A DNA stretch of 64,000 nucleotides from Agromyces sp. Root81 (GCF_001429165.1 NZ_LMIR01000001.1:130342-194341), one strand, 5' to 3'. Positions 19,173 to 29,200 are shown, counted from the stretch's first letter. Notes: generated by a model from the letters alone, not told the origin. A program made the numbers and translations.

Positions 19173-20300
19173 GTGAAACGGCCCCAGGGGTTCGACGAAC
19201 CGGTCGCGCGGGCGCCGCGCGACCGACGCCCTGCGCCTGAGACGGCACCCGAACCGCAGCGGCCCCAACGGCCGAGCGCCTCGGCGGGTGCGCGATCGCA
19301 GGCCGGCCCGGCATCGAACGCCGGTCGCGCATCGAGTACCGCCGCCGGGTACCGCGCCGACGACGTCTCGACGGAGCCGATCACGGTCGTCACCGGTGCG
19401 CCCGCGGTGTCCGTCCCGACCGGATCGGCCGGACAGGCCACGTCGGTTCTCGCGGCACCTGCGGGTTCGGTCGCCGCGGGCGATGCTCCGGATGCCCCGA
19501 TGGCAGCGCGTGCTGCAGCCGCGCCGCCGAAGACCGCGAGGGCGACGAAGCGGGAGCTGGCGGCCGCGAGCCGCGAACGTCGCAAGTACGAGCGGCAGGA
19601 GGTGCGTCGCTTCACGAAGCGCTCGCGCCGTCGACGCATCGCGTGGTCGGTCGTGCTCGGCTCGATCGTGGCGCTCGTGGTCGTCGTCGCGGTCGGCGCG
19701 TACTCGCCGCTCATGGCACTTCGGGAGGTTCGGGTCGAGGGGGCCGCTCGCATCCCGGTCGCCGAGGTGCAGGCGGCGTTCGACGACCAGCTCGGCACTC
19801 CGCTGCCGCTCATCGCGAGCGCCGACGTGCTCGCGGCGCTCTCGGACTTCCCGCTCATCGAGACCTACTCGACGGAGACCATCCCGCCGGGCACCCTCGT
19901 CGTGCGCATCGTCGAGCGGGTGCCGGTGGGCGTCGTCGACACGGGCGAGGGTCTGGAACTCGTCGACGCAGCGGGCGTCGTCATCGAGCGACCGGCGGAG
20001 CGCCCGGAGGGCCAGCCGATGATCGTCGCAGAGGGCGGCGTGGCCGGCGAGGGGTTCCGCGCGGCGGCCGCGGTGATCAGGAGCCTTCCGGCCGAGGTGC
20101 GCGGTCAGCTCGTCGGCGCCACGGCGGCGACCGCGGACGACGTGCGCCTCGAGCTCGCGAGCGGGGCGACCGTCGTCTGGGGGAGCGCCGAGGAGTCGGG
20201 GCAGAAGGCCGCGGTGCTCGCCAAACTGATGGCCTATGCGCCGCCCGACACGGTCGGCGAGTACGACGTGTCGTCGCCGACGAGCGCCGTCACGCGCTGA
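19173..20300 (+). CDS. ftsQ: cell division protein FtsQ
   Basis: Bitopic divisome protein that links FtsL-like and FtsB-like partners. 375 aa: a long Pro/Ala-rich, disordered cytoplasmic N-terminus (about 1-125), a very basic stretch before a single transmembrane helix at about 155-175, then the POTRA domain (LREVRVEGAARIPVAEVQAAFDDQLGTPLPLI) and the FtsQ-type beta domain to the C-terminus. The GTG start has a CGGAG SD; an ATG overlapping the murC stop terminates after six codons. The unusually long N-terminus is common in actinobacterial FtsQ. Confidence 0.9.
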   Translation: MKRPQGFDEPVARAPRDRRPAPETAPEPQRPQRPSASAGARSQAGPASNAGRASSTAAGYRADDVSTEPITVVTGAPAVSVPTGSAGQATSVLAAPAGSVAAGDAPDAPMAARAAAAPPKTARATKRELAAASRERRKYERQEVRRFTKRSRRRRIAWSVVLGSIVALVVVVAVGAYSPLMALREVRVEGAARIPVAEVQAAFDDQLGTPLPLIASADVLAALSDFPLIETYSTETIPPGTLVVRIVERVPVGVVDTGEGLELVDAAGVVIERPAERPEGQPMIVAEGGVAGEGFRAAAAVIRSLPAEVRGQLVGATAATADDVRLELASGATVVWGSAEESGQKAAVLAKLMAYAPPDTVGEYDVSSPTSAVTR

Positions 20301-20478
20301 TCGAGCGCCCGATCGCGTCGATTCCGGGCCGATCCGCCGGGTGGTTCGCGACACGCGGGCGCGCCGTTCGCCGCCGAAGGCGCGGTACGCCTACCGTGAT
20401 CACAGGAATTGCATACTCAGCAAAACTTTAACCTTCGACTAGAGGTTCAGGGTTCAGAGTTCGCACGGAAGGCCGGTC
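20301..20478 (+). promoter_or_regulatory. ftsZ leader / probable promoter region with heptamer repeats
   Basis: The 178-bp gap before ftsZ is AT-richer than its surroundings. It contains three tandem 7-bp units at 20445-20465 (GTTCAGG, GTTCAGA, GTTCGCA), and TAACCT at 20429-20434 fits TANNNT. ftsZ probably has its own promoter here, as in other actinobacteria. I cannot fix the exact -35/-10 pair. Confidence 0.45.
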
Positions 20479-21669
20479 ATGTCGACAAACCAGAACTACC
20501 TCGCCGTCATCAAGGTCGTCGGTATCGGCGGCGGCGGTGTCAACGCCGTCAATCGAATGATCGAGCTCGGCCTCCGCGGGGTCGAGTTCATCGCGATCAA
20601 CACCGACGCGCAGGCGCTGCTCATGTCGGACGCCGACGTGAAGCTCGACGTGGGGCGCGACCTCACTCGCGGCCTCGGCGCGGGCGCCGACCCCGAGGTG
20701 GGGCGTCGTGCCGCCGAAGACCACGCGGAAGAGATCGAGGAGGCGCTCGCGGGCGCCGACATGGTCTTCGTCACGGCGGGCGAGGGCGGTGGCACCGGAA
20801 CCGGCGGTGCGCCGGTCGTTGCACGCATCGCGAAGTCGATCGGCGCGCTCACCATCGGTGTCGTCACGAAGCCGTTCGGGTTCGAGGGCAAGCGTCGCCA
20901 GACCCAGGCCGAACAGGGCGTCGCGCGCCTGAAGGAAGAGGTCGACACCCTCATCGTGGTGCCGAACGACCGCCTGCTCGAGATCAGCGACCGCGGCATC
21001 TCCATGCTCGAGGCCTTCGCCACGGCCGACCAGGTGCTGCTCGCCGGTGTCCAGGGCATCACGGACCTCATCACGACCCCTGGCCTCATCAACCTCGACT
21101 TCGCCGATGTGAAGTCGGTCATGCAGGGTGCGGGCTCCGCGCTCATGGGCATCGGCTCGTCGCGGGGGGCCGATCGTGCGATCAAGGCCGCCGAACTCGC
21201 CGTCGCGAGCCCGCTGCTCGAGGCGTCGATCGACGGCGCCCACGGCGTGCTGCTCTCGATCCAGGGCGGCTCGAACCTCGGCATCTTCGAGATCAACGAC
21301 GCCGCCCGGCTCGTGCAGGAGGCGGTGCACCCCGAGGCGAACATCATCTTCGGTGCGGTCATCGACGACACGCTCGGCGACGAGGTGCGCGTCACGGTCA
21401 TCGCTGCGGGCTTCGATGGCGGCGAGCCCAATGCGAAGCCGGTCGAGGCGCGGCGCACGAACTTCGTGCCTGCTGCAGTGGGCGCGGCCGTCGGCGGCGG
21501 TGCCATCTCGAGCGAGGCGGCCGACGTCATCTCCGAGATCGACATCGACGAGCTCGTCGAGACGGCGAACTGGGGCGAGGTCGAGTCGGCGACGGCCGAT
21601 CAGATCGTCTCGGACCCCGCGTTCGACACCGACGACGACGACCTCGACATCCCCGATTTCCTGAAGTGA
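20479..21669 (+). CDS. ftsZ: cell division GTPase FtsZ
   Basis: Tubulin-like GTPase that forms the division ring. 396 aa with a GAAGG SD. Seen: N-terminal [19 protein letters not shown], the GTP-binding tubulin signature [13 protein letters not shown] at about residues 103-115, the T7-loop region [11 protein letters not shown], and a short acidic linker ending in [12 protein letters not shown], the conserved C-terminal peptide that docks SepF and FtsW. No ftsA accompanies it, as usual in actinobacteria; SepF, encoded two genes downstream, is the expected membrane anchor. Confidence 0.98.
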   Translation: MSTNQNYLAVIKVVGIGGGGVNAVNRMIELGLRGVEFIAINTDAQALLMSDADVKLDVGRDLTRGLGAGADPEVGRRAAEDHAEEIEEALAGADMVFVTAGEGGGTGTGGAPVVARIAKSIGALTIGVVTKPFGFEGKRRQTQAEQGVARLKEEVDTLIVVPNDRLLEISDRGISMLEAFATADQVLLAGVQGITDLITTPGLINLDFADVKSVMQGAGSALMGIGSSRGADRAIKAAELAVASPLLEASIDGAHGVLLSIQGGSNLGIFEINDAARLVQEAVHPEANIIFGAVIDDTLGDEVRVTVIAAGFDGGEPNAKPVEARRTNFVPAAVGAAVGGGAISSEAADVISEIDIDELVETANWGEVESATADQIVSDPAFDTDDDDLDIPDFLK

Positions 21670-22373
21670 GCGTCGATCCCGGCTCCGACGCGGCGCCGGC
21701 CTCCGGTTCCCTGGCCGCGCGCCTCGCCGAGGTGACCGGTCGGGTCGCGGATGCCGCGACGGACGCGGGTCGCGACCCTGCCGAGATCACCACGATCGTC
21801 GTCACGAAGTTCCACCCCGCGTCGCTCGTGGAGCAGCTCGCGGCTCTCGGCGTGCGCGATGTCGGCGAGAACCGTCATCAGGAGGCGCAGGCGAAGGCCG
21901 CAGAGCTCGCGGGACTCGACCTGCGCTGGCACTTCGTGGGGCAGCTGCAAAGCAAGAAGGCCAGGCAGGTGCGCGCGTACGCCTCTGCGATCCACTCAGT
22001 GGACCGGCCGGCGCTCGTCGACGCGCTGCGTTCCGAAGAGGCATCCGTCGACTGCTTCGTGCAGGTGAACCTCACCGACGATCCCGGCCGCGGAGGAGTC
22101 GCTCCCGAGGCGCTGGAGGCGCTCGTGGCGCACGTGCTCGAGACGCCCGGCCTGCGCCTGCGCGGGCTCATGGCGGTCGCGCCGCTCGACGAACCCGCGC
22201 GGCCGGCGTTCGCCCGTGTTCGCGCGATGTCCGAGCAGGTGCAGAAACTCGAGCCCACCGCGCGTGATCTGTCCATGGGGATGTCGCACGATTTTCGCGA
22301 CGCGATCATGGAGGGTGCGACACACCTGAGAATCGGAACGGCAATCACCGGGAATCGGCCGGTCGCCGGTTAA
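21666..22373 (+). CDS. yggS: YggS/PROSC family pyridoxal phosphate homeostasis protein
   Basis: PLP-binding protein with an alanine-racemase-like barrel that buffers free pyridoxal 5'-phosphate. 235 aa from the GTG that overlaps the ftsZ stop (GTGA). Seen: PLP-lysine segment [65 protein letters not shown], and the C-terminal [28 protein letters not shown]. Its place between ftsZ and sepF is conserved, but the usual yfiH gene between ftsZ and yggS is absent here. Confidence 0.93.
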   Translation: MSVDPGSDAAPASGSLAARLAEVTGRVADAATDAGRDPAEITTIVVTKFHPASLVEQLAALGVRDVGENRHQEAQAKAAELAGLDLRWHFVGQLQSKKARQVRAYASAIHSVDRPALVDALRSEEASVDCFVQVNLTDDPGRGGVAPEALEALVAHVLETPGLRLRGLMAVAPLDEPARPAFARVRAMSEQVQKLEPTARDLSMGMSHDFRDAIMEGATHLRIGTAITGNRPVAG

Positions 22374-22406
22374 CCTCGAAGAGACGGAACACAGACGGAG
22401 GCAGCG

Positions 22407-22883
22407 ATGTCGAACCCGCTCAAGAAGACGATGGTCTATCTCGGACTCGCCGATGAAGAGCTCGAAGAGGAGACCACGCAGACACACGCGCCAGCACCGG
22501 TGACCCCGGTCGCGAACGCGGCGCCTGCACCGAGGACCGGTGCATCGGTGACGCCGCTGCGCAAGAACCATGTCCAACCGAGCACACCGCAGGCGGAGAT
22601 GAACGAGATCCTGACCGTCCACCCGCGTCAGTACCGTGACGCGCAGGTGATCGCCGAGTCCTTCCGTGAGGGAGTCCCCGTGATCATCAACCTCTCGCAG
22701 ATGTCGGATGCCGATGCGCGGCGTCTCATCGACTTCGCGAGCGGCCTCTCGCAGGGCCTCTACGGAAAGATCGAGCGCGTGACGAGCAAGGTGTTCCTGC
22801 TCTCGCCCGCCCATGTGGTCGTCTCGGGGGAGACCGGCGAGAGTGAAGGCGACGTGGACGCGTCGTTCTTCACGCACGCGTAG
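22407..22883 (+). CDS. sepF: cell division protein SepF
   Basis: FtsZ membrane anchor. 158 aa. Seen: an N-terminal amphipathic segment ([17 protein letters not shown]), a Pro/Ala/Thr linker, and the DUF552 core with [67 protein letters not shown], which binds the FtsZ C-terminal tail and dimerises. The ATG has a GGAGG SD. The gene is close behind yggS and 6 nt before the YggT-family gene. Confidence 0.95.
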   Translation: MSNPLKKTMVYLGLADEELEEETTQTHAPAPVTPVANAAPAPRTGASVTPLRKNHVQPSTPQAEMNEILTVHPRQYRDAQVIAESFREGVPVIINLSQMSDADARRLIDFASGLSQGLYGKIERVTSKVFLLSPAHVVVSGETGESEGDVDASFFTHA

Positions 22884-22889
22884 CCCGTA

Positions 22890-23207
22890 ATGGGCGCGCT
22901 GCTCGTCGTCTGGAACATCCTCTACCTCCTGCTGCTCATCTACTTCTTCGTGATGTGGGGGCGGTTCGTGCTGGATCTGGTGCGCACCTTCAACAGGTCG
23001 TGGCGCCCGAGCGGCGCCTGGCTCGTGCTCGTGGAGGCTGTCTACAGCCTCACCGATCCGCCGGTGCGCTTCTTCAGGCGGCTCGTGCCGCCGATCCGCA
23101 TCGGCCAGGTCGCACTGGATCTGGGGTGGAGTCTCGCCATGCTCGTCGTGATCGTGGCGATGACCGTGGTGAACCTGCTGGCACAGGCGGCGTCCGTGTC
23201 CGGCTGA
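22890..23207 (+). CDS. YggT family membrane protein
   Basis: Small integral membrane protein (105 aa) with two YggT-type hydrophobic helices at about residues 5-28 and 78-100, bracketing the conserved DPPVRFFRRLVPPIRIGQVALDLG loop. The family sits beside sepF and wag31 in most Gram-positive dcw clusters and probably contributes to envelope or division functions, but its molecular role is not established. Confidence 0.88.
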   Translation: MGALLVVWNILYLLLLIYFFVMWGRFVLDLVRTFNRSWRPSGAWLVLVEAVYSLTDPPVRFFRRLVPPIRIGQVALDLGWSLAMLVVIVAMTVVNLLAQAASVSG

Positions 23208-23288
23208 TGATCTCCTGCGAGGGTCGAGGTCGAGACGATCGGCACTCACGACTCTGAGGATGTCTTTGCTACCGTTAGCTGAACGTGA

Positions 23289-23302
23289 TCGAACAAGTTC
23301 GA
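23289..23302 (+). promoter_or_regulatory. 14-bp palindrome upstream of wag31
   Basis: TCGAACAAGTTCGA forms a perfect 6-bp dyad around two bases, 22 nt before the wag31 ATG. It resembles an actinobacterial LexA half-site pair but has the wrong spacer (2 instead of 4), so the regulator is unknown. Confidence 0.5.
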
Positions 23303-23323
23303 CAGATTTGAGGGTGGAAAGCC

Positions 23324-24019
23324 ATGGCGCTAACTCCGGAAGATGTGGTCAACAAGCGCTTCCAAGCGACGAAGTTCCGGGAAGGGTATGACCAAGACGA
23401 GGTCGACGACTTCCTCGACGAGGTCGTCGTCGAGCTTCGTCGACTGAACGGGGAGAACGAGGAGCTGCGTCAGCGGCTGTCCGCGGCCGAGGCCCGTGCT
23501 GCGGAGGCCGCCAAGGCTCCCGCCGCCGCTGCGCCGGCAGCTGCCGCGGTCTACACCGAGCCGGCGGCTCCGCCGCCCACGGTCGCGGTGCCGATGCAGC
23601 AGCCCGTCTCGCAGCAGTCGGACTTCGACGAGCAGGCGAGCACGACGAACCTCCTGCAGCTCGCCCGTCGCCTGCACGAGGAGCACGTCCGCGAGGGCGT
23701 CGAGAAGCGCGATGCGCTCATCGCCGAGGGGCACGCCACCGCAGCGCGGGTCGTCGCCGAGGCCGAGGCCAAGCAGCGCGCCCAGATCGGCGTGCTCGAC
23801 CAGGAGCGCGTCGCGCTCGAGAAGCGCGTCGACGAGCTCCGCGTGTTCGAGCGCGACTACCGTGCGAAGCTCAAGAACTACATCGAGGGCCAGCTGCGCG
23901 AACTCGACACCGCGGCCCCCGTGCAGGTGACCGGCAACCAGGGCTTCTCGTCGCCGGTCGGCGCCTCGGGCATGCCCGCGGAGCAGCCCGCACCGACGTT
24001 CCAGGGCTTTGGAGGCTGA
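23324..24019 (+). CDS. wag31: polar growth and division scaffold DivIVA/Wag31
   Basis: Coiled-coil protein that marks negatively curved membrane at poles and septum and recruits the apical growth machinery. 231 aa. Seen: N-terminal DivIVA domain (MALTPEDVVNKRFQATKFREGYDQDEVDDFLDEV), coiled coil, an Ala/Pro-rich linker at about residues 65-100 containing Thr sites, then a second coiled coil (about 105-200) and a Gly/Pro tail. An SD (GAGGGTGGAAAG) precedes the ATG. It has its own upstream region of 116 bp, so separate promotion is likely. Wag31 is a known substrate of PASTA-type kinases in mycobacteria; the same is plausible here. Confidence 0.95.
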   Translation: MALTPEDVVNKRFQATKFREGYDQDEVDDFLDEVVVELRRLNGENEELRQRLSAAEARAAEAAKAPAAAAPAAAAVYTEPAAPPPTVAVPMQQPVSQQSDFDEQASTTNLLQLARRLHEEHVREGVEKRDALIAEGHATAARVVAEAEAKQRAQIGVLDQERVALEKRVDELRVFERDYRAKLKNYIEGQLRELDTAAPVQVTGNQGFSSPVGASGMPAEQPAPTFQGFGG

Positions 24020-24629
24020 GCGGGCCGCGAAGGTCGGCTCCACCACCGCCCTCCTGGTCGTGGCCGGCGCCGCTCTCGCGGCGTACGGCCTCGACCAGTC
24101 GAGCAAGTTCCTCGTCGTCTCGAACCTCACCGAGGGCGAGATCGTCCCGGTGCTCGGCTCGGTGCTGCAATGGCAGTTCGTGCGCAACCCCGGCGCGGCC
24201 TTCTCGCTCGCGAGCGGGATGACCTGGATCTTCACGATCCTCGCCGCCGGCGTGATCACCTTCATCGTGTGGTTCGCCCGGCGCATCCGCTCGATCGCCT
24301 GGGCCGTCGTCTTCGGACTCCTGCTCGGCGGCGTGCTCGGCAACCTGACCGACCGGCTCTTCCGAGAGCCGTCGTTCGGCCTCGGGCACGTGATCGACTT
24401 CATCTCGACTCCGTGGCTGATCCCGGCGATCTACAACATCGCCGACATCGCGATCGTGTCGAGCATGGTGCTCTTCATGATCCTCACCATCCGCGGCATC
24501 GGCCTCGACGGATCGCGCGAGGCGCGTCCGGTCAAGGACGGATCCGAACCCGCAGCTGCGAGCGAGGCGCCGACGGTCACGTCGGCGGAGGGTGACGCCC
24601 CGCTTCGCGAAGCCGTCTCCGGCGCCTGA
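24009..24629 (+). CDS. lspA: lipoprotein signal peptidase LspA
   Basis: Aspartyl protease that removes signal peptides from prolipoproteins such as the OpuC binding protein encoded here. 206 aa with four transmembrane helices. Catalytic residues are D115 in GNLTDR and D146 in YNIADI; the conserved [12 protein letters not shown] lies at about residues 59-70. The TTG start overlaps the end of wag31 by 11 nt; it is the only usable start before the first membrane helix, and the SD is weak. A polar C-terminal extension of about 40 residues follows the last helix. Confidence 0.92.
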   Translation: MEAERAAKVGSTTALLVVAGAALAAYGLDQSSKFLVVSNLTEGEIVPVLGSVLQWQFVRNPGAAFSLASGMTWIFTILAAGVITFIVWFARRIRSIAWAVVFGLLLGGVLGNLTDRLFREPSFGLGHVIDFISTPWLIPAIYNIADIAIVSSMVLFMILTIRGIGLDGSREARPVKDGSEPAAASEAPTVTSAEGDAPLREAVSGA

Positions 24630-25549
24630 TGGAGCACCGTTCCTTCCCCGTTCCCGACGGGCTCGAGGGCTCGCGCGTCGACGCGGGCCTGGCGAAGCTC
24701 CTCGGCTTCTCGCGCACGCTCGCTGCCGACATCGCCTCGGCGGGCGGCGTCTCGCTCGACGGGGCATCCGTCGACAAATCCGACCGGCTCCGCGCCGGCG
24801 CCTGGCTCGAAGTGAGCTGGGAGGAGCCGCGCGGTCTCACGATCGATCCGATCGCCGTGCCCGACCTCGGCATCATCCACGACGACGACGACCTCGTGGT
24901 CGTCGACAAGCCGGCCGGCGTCGCGGCGCACCCTTCAGTGGGCTGGAACGGTCCGACCGTCGTCGGGGCGCTCGCGGCCGCGGGCTTCCGCATCTCGACC
25001 TCGGGCGCGTCTGAGCGACAGGGCGTCGTGCACCGCCTCGACGCGGGCACCAGCGGCCTCATGGTCGTCGCGAAGTCGGAGCGCGCCTACACCGAGCTGA
25101 AGCGCCAGTTCCACGACCGCGAGGTCGAGAAGATCTACCACACGATCGTGCAGGGCCATCCCGATCCGCTCGCCGGGACCATCGACGCGCCGGTCGGCCG
25201 CCACCCCAGATCCGAGTGGAAGTTCGCGGTCACCGCCGACGGCAAGCACGCCGTGACCCACTACGAGACGATCGAGGCGTTCCCGTACGCGTCGCTGCTC
25301 GAGGTGCATCTCGAGACCGGCCGCACGCACCAGATCCGGGTGCACATGGCCGCCCAGCGCCATCCGTGCGCCGGTGACTCGATGTACGGTGCCGACCCGA
25401 CGCTGTCTGCGAGGCTCGGCCTCGAACGGCAGTGGCTGCACGCCAAGCAGCTCGCCTTCACCCATCCCGGCGACGGCGAGTGGACGACGTTCGTGTCGGA
25501 GTACCCTGCCGACCTCGCACACGCGCTCGGCGTGCTCCGCGGCGACTGA
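24629..25549 (+). CDS. rluD: RluD family 23S rRNA pseudouridine synthase
   Basis: Converts uridines to pseudouridine in large-subunit rRNA. 306 aa: N-terminal S4-like domain (about 10-70), then the catalytic domain with [16 protein letters not shown], catalytic D138, and [26 protein letters not shown]. The ATG overlaps the lspA stop (TGATG). The lspA-rluD pairing is widespread. RluA/RluC subfamilies are alternatives for exact site specificity. Confidence 0.92.
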   Translation: MEHRSFPVPDGLEGSRVDAGLAKLLGFSRTLAADIASAGGVSLDGASVDKSDRLRAGAWLEVSWEEPRGLTIDPIAVPDLGIIHDDDDLVVVDKPAGVAAHPSVGWNGPTVVGALAAAGFRISTSGASERQGVVHRLDAGTSGLMVVAKSERAYTELKRQFHDREVEKIYHTIVQGHPDPLAGTIDAPVGRHPRSEWKFAVTADGKHAVTHYETIEAFPYASLLEVHLETGRTHQIRVHMAAQRHPCAGDSMYGADPTLSARLGLERQWLHAKQLAFTHPGDGEWTTFVSEYPADLAHALGVLRGD

Positions 25550-25596
25550 ATCCCGCCCGCTCGCGGGCCGGGCGGCCTGGCGTCGCACGGTCGCCG

Positions 25597-25602
25597 TAGA
25601 CT
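25597..25602 (+). promoter_or_regulatory. -10 box of dnaE
   Basis: TAGACT fits TANNNT and lies 45 nt before the chosen GTG start, leaving a short leader that contains the GAGGAG SD. Confidence 0.5.
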
Positions 25603-25647
25603 TCGAAGACCCCCGAAACACACTCGCCGTACCCGATGAGGAGCCCA

Positions 25648-28600
25648 GTGGCCACCGATTCCTTCGTCCATCTGCACGTGCACAGCGAGTACTCGATGCT
25701 CGACGGCGCAGCGAGGGTGGGGGAGCTCATCCAGGCGGCGAAGGGCGAGGGAATGCCCGCGGTCGCGATCACCGACCACGGCAACGTGTTCGGCGCGTAC
25801 GACTTCTGGAAGCAGGCGACCGACGCCGGAATCAAGCCGATCATCGGCACCGAGGCCTACATCACCCCGGGTACGGCGCGCGGCGACAAGACCAGGATCC
25901 GCTGGGGCAACGGCGGCGGCGACGACGTCTCGGGCTCGGGCGCGTACACGCACATGACGCTGCTCTCCGAGACGACCGAGGGCATGCACAACCTCTTCCG
26001 GCTCTCGAGCCGTGCGTCGATCGAGGGCTACTACTTCAAGCCGCGCATGGACCGCGAACTGCTGTCGATGTACTCGAAGGGGCTCATCGCCACGACCGGC
26101 TGCCCGTCGGGCGAGGTGCAGACGCGCCTCCGGCTCGGGCAGTACGACGAAGCGGTGAAGGCGGCATCCGACTTCCGCGACATCTTCGGCAAAGAGAACT
26201 ACTTCGCCGAGATCATGGACCACGGGCTCGGCATCGAGCGCCGCATCATGGAGGATCTGCACCGGCTCGCGAAGGACCTCGCGCTCCCGCTCGTCGCCAC
26301 GAACGACCTGCACTACACGCACGCCGCCGATGCCAAGAGCCACGCCGCCCTGCTCTGCGTGCAATCGGGCTCGACACTCGACGACCCCAACCGCTTCAAG
26401 TTCGACGCCGACGAGTTCTACCTGAAGACCGCCGCCGAGATGCGGCACGTCTTCCGCGACTACCCCGAGGCGTGCGACAACACACTGCTCATCGCCGAGC
26501 GCGCCGACGTGCGGTTCAACACCAACGCCAACTACATGCCGCGGTTCCCGGTGCCCGAGGGTGAGAGCGAAGACACCTGGTTCGTGAAGGAGGTCGACCG
26601 CGGCCTCGAGGTGCGGTACCCGAACGGCATCCCAGCCGAGGTGCGCAAGCAGGCCGACTACGAGGTCGGCGTGATCCTGCAGATGGGCTTCCCCGGATAC
26701 TTCCTCGTCGTCGCGGACTTCATCAACTGGTCGAAGAACAACGGCATCCGCGTCGGTCCCGGTCGTGGTTCCGGTGCCGGCTCGATGGCGGCGTACGCCA
26801 TGCGCATCACCGACCTCGACCCGCTGCAGCACGGCCTGATCTTCGAACGGTTCCTGAACCCCGATCGTGTCTCGATGCCCGACTTCGATGTCGACTTCGA
26901 CGAGCGTCGTCGCGGCGAGGTCATCAGGTACGTGACCGAGAAGTACGGCGACGAGCGCGTCGCGCAGATCGTGACCTACGGCACGATCAAGGCGAAGCAG
27001 GCGCTCAAGGACTCGGGCCGCGTGCTCGGCTTCCCGTTCTCGATGGGCGAGAAGCTCACGAAGGCGATGCCGCCCGCGGTCATGGGCAAGGACATCCCGC
27101 TCACCGGCATCTTCGACACGAAGCATCCGCGGTACAAAGAGGCGTCCGACATCCGGGCCATCGTCGAGACCGACCCCGAGGCGAAGACGGTCTTCGAGAC
27201 GGCGCTCGGCCTCGAGAACCTGAAGCGCCAGTGGGGTGTGCACGCTGCCGGCGTGATCATGTCGAGCGACCCGCTCGTCGACATCATCCCGATCATGAAG
27301 CGCGAACAAGACGGTCAGATCGTCACGCAATTCGACTACCCGGCGTGCGAGTCGCTCGGCCTCATCAAGATGGACTTCCTGGGGCTGCGCAACCTCACGA
27401 TCATCGACGATGCGCTCGACAACATCGAGGCCAACCGTGGCCACCGTCCGGTGCTCGAAGACCTCGCGCTCGACGACCAGGGCGCCTACGACCTGCTCGC
27501 GAGGGGCGACACGCTCGGCGTCTTCCAGCTCGACGGCGGGCCCATGCGGTCGCTGCTGCGCCAGATGAAGCCCGACAACTTCGAAGACATCTCGGCCGTC
27601 ATCGCGCTCTACCGTCCGGGCCCCATGGGTGCGAACTCGCACATCAACTACGCGCTGCGCAAGAACCGCCTGCAGGAGATCACCCCGATCCACCCCGAGT
27701 TCGAGGAGTCGCTTCGGGAGATCCTGGACACGAGCTACGGCCTGATCATCTATCAGGAGCAGGTCATGGCGATCGCGCAGAAGGTCGCCGGGTTCTCGCT
27801 CGGCCAGGCCGACATCCTGCGCCGCGCGATGGGCAAGAAGAAGAAGTCCGAGCTCGACAAGCAGTACGAGGGCTTCTCCGGAGGCATGAAGGCCAACGGC
27901 TATTCGGATGCCGCGATCCAGAAGCTCTGGGAGATTCTGCTCCCGTTCTCGGATTACGCGTTCAACAAGGCGCACTCGGCCGCCTACGGCGTGCTGAGCT
28001 ACTGGACCGCATATCTGAAAGCCCACTACCCGGCCGAGTACATGGCGGCGCTGCTCACGAGCGTCGGCGATGCGCGTGACAAGCTCGCGCTCTACCTCAA
28101 CGAATGCCGGCGCATGGGCATCAAGGTGCTGCCGCCCGACGTGAACGAATCGATCGGCTACTTCGCCGCCGTCGGCGAGGACATCCGATTCGGACTCGGC
28201 GCGGTCCGCAACGTCGGGTTCAACGTGGTCGACGCGATCCGCGGGGCACGCGAGACGAAGGGCCGGTTCGAGTCCTTCCACGACTTCCTGAAGAAGTCGC
28301 CGCTCCCGGTGGCGAACAAGCGCACGGTCGAGTCGCTCGTGAAGGCGGGCGCATTCGACTCGCTGGGGCACACGCGTCGCTCGCTCGTCGAGATCCACGA
28401 GGGGGCGGTCGAGTCGGTCGTCAAGGAGAAGCGGGCCGAGGAGGTCGGCGACTTCGGCTTCGACTTCGACAGCCTCTTCGACGACGACGAGCGGGATGCC
28501 GCGCCGTCGCTCGTGCCCGCGCGTCCGGAATGGCCGAAGAAGCAGAAGCTGGCCTTCGAGCGCGACATGCTGGGGCTCTACGTGTCCGATCACCCGCTCG

Positions 28601-29169
28601 CGGGGCTCGAGGCGCCACTCGCGAAACACGCGTCGACGACCATCACCGAACTGATGACCTCGGATGCGACGCAGGATGCCGACACCGTCACGGTCGCGGG
28701 TCTCGTCACGAGTGTCCAGCACCGCATTGCGAAGGCCTCGGGCAACCAGTACGGCATGATCACGGTCGAGGACTTCTCGGGTGAGATCACGGTGATGTTC
28801 ATGGGCAAGGCCTACCAGGAGTTCGCGCCCGGCCTGCAGGCCGATTCGATCGTGGTCGTGCGTGGGCGGGTCAGCATGCGCGACGACGGCATGAACCTGC
28901 ATGCCTACAGCGTGTTCACGCCGGAACTCGGTCAGGACGAAGAATCGGGCATCGTGAAGATCACCCTGCCCGACCAACGGGCGACGCAGGAGACGACCGA
29001 GGCGCTCCGAGACGTGCTCGTGCGTCATCACGGGGAGACCGAGGTCCGGATCACGCTGACGAAGGGCCGCGTCGGTCGCGTCTTCGAGGTCGGGCAGTAC
29101 CCGGTCAAGGTGACCGCCGACCTCTACGGCGAGCTGAAGAGCCTGCTGGGCCCGAACTGCCTCGTGTGA
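25648..29169 (+). CDS. dnaE: DNA polymerase III alpha subunit DnaE1
   Basis: Replicative DNA polymerase catalytic subunit. 1173 aa from GTG (MATDSFVHLHVHSEYSMLDG); an in-frame ATG at 25636 overlaps the GAGGAG SD, so the GTG is preferred. Domains in order: PHP (about 5-210, HLHVHSEYS, TDHGNVFG), the polymerase core with the catalytic aspartates in PDFDVDFDERRRGEV (about residues 411-425), GPGRGSGAGS, helix-hairpin-helix and OB-fold domains near the C-terminus (TVAGLVTSVQHRIAKASGNQYGMITVEDFSG). Full family length. The PHP metal ligands appear intact, so it may provide proofreading as in mycobacterial DnaE1. Confidence 0.97.
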   Translation: MATDSFVHLHVHSEYSMLDGAARVGELIQAAKGEGMPAVAITDHGNVFGAYDFWKQATDAGIKPIIGTEAYITPGTARGDKTRIRWGNGGGDDVSGSGAYTHMTLLSETTEGMHNLFRLSSRASIEGYYFKPRMDRELLSMYSKGLIATTGCPSGEVQTRLRLGQYDEAVKAASDFRDIFGKENYFAEIMDHGLGIERRIMEDLHRLAKDLALPLVATNDLHYTHAADAKSHAALLCVQSGSTLDDPNRFKFDADEFYLKTAAEMRHVFRDYPEACDNTLLIAERADVRFNTNANYMPRFPVPEGESEDTWFVKEVDRGLEVRYPNGIPAEVRKQADYEVGVILQMGFPGYFLVVADFINWSKNNGIRVGPGRGSGAGSMAAYAMRITDLDPLQHGLIFERFLNPDRVSMPDFDVDFDERRRGEVIRYVTEKYGDERVAQIVTYGTIKAKQALKDSGRVLGFPFSMGEKLTKAMPPAVMGKDIPLTGIFDTKHPRYKEASDIRAIVETDPEAKTVFETALGLENLKRQWGVHAAGVIMSSDPLVDIIPIMKREQDGQIVTQFDYPACESLGLIKMDFLGLRNLTIIDDALDNIEANRGHRPVLEDLALDDQGAYDLLARGDTLGVFQLDGGPMRSLLRQMKPDNFEDISAVIALYRPGPMGANSHINYALRKNRLQEITPIHPEFEESLREILDTSYGLIIYQEQVMAIAQKVAGFSLGQADILRRAMGKKKKSELDKQYEGFSGGMKANGYSDAAIQKLWEILLPFSDYAFNKAHSAAYGVLSYWTAYLKAHYPAEYMAALLTSVGDARDKLALYLNECRRMGIKVLPPDVNESIGYFAAVGEDIRFGLGAVRNVGFNVVDAIRGARETKGRFESFHDFLKKSPLPVANKRTVESLVKAGAFDSLGHTRRSLVEIHEGAVESVVKEKRAEEVGDFGFDFDSLFDDDERDAAPSLVPARPEWPKKQKLAFERDMLGLYVSDHPLAGLEAPLAKHASTTITELMTSDATQDADTVTVAGLVTSVQHRIAKASGNQYGMITVEDFSGEITVMFMGKAYQEFAPGLQADSIVVVRGRVSMRDDGMNLHAYSVFTPELGQDEESGIVKITLPDQRATQETTEALRDVLVRHHGETEVRITLTKGRVGRVFEVGQYPVKVTADLYGELKSLLGPNCLV

Positions 29170-29200
29170 CGCGAACCCGGTTCGTTCGGTGACACGTCGA

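Noticed and set aside
23289..23302. LexA (SOS) box before wag31
   Set aside because: Actinobacterial SOS boxes have TCGAAC-N4-GTTCGA; this site has a 2-bp spacer, so it does not fit.
25261..29031. 1256-aa minus-strand open frame antisense to dnaE, and similar long frames such as 7398-9791
   Set aside because: Low-complexity Arg/Asp/Val/His-rich translations typical of antisense frames in high-GC genes; the opposite strand encodes clear DnaE and FtsI.
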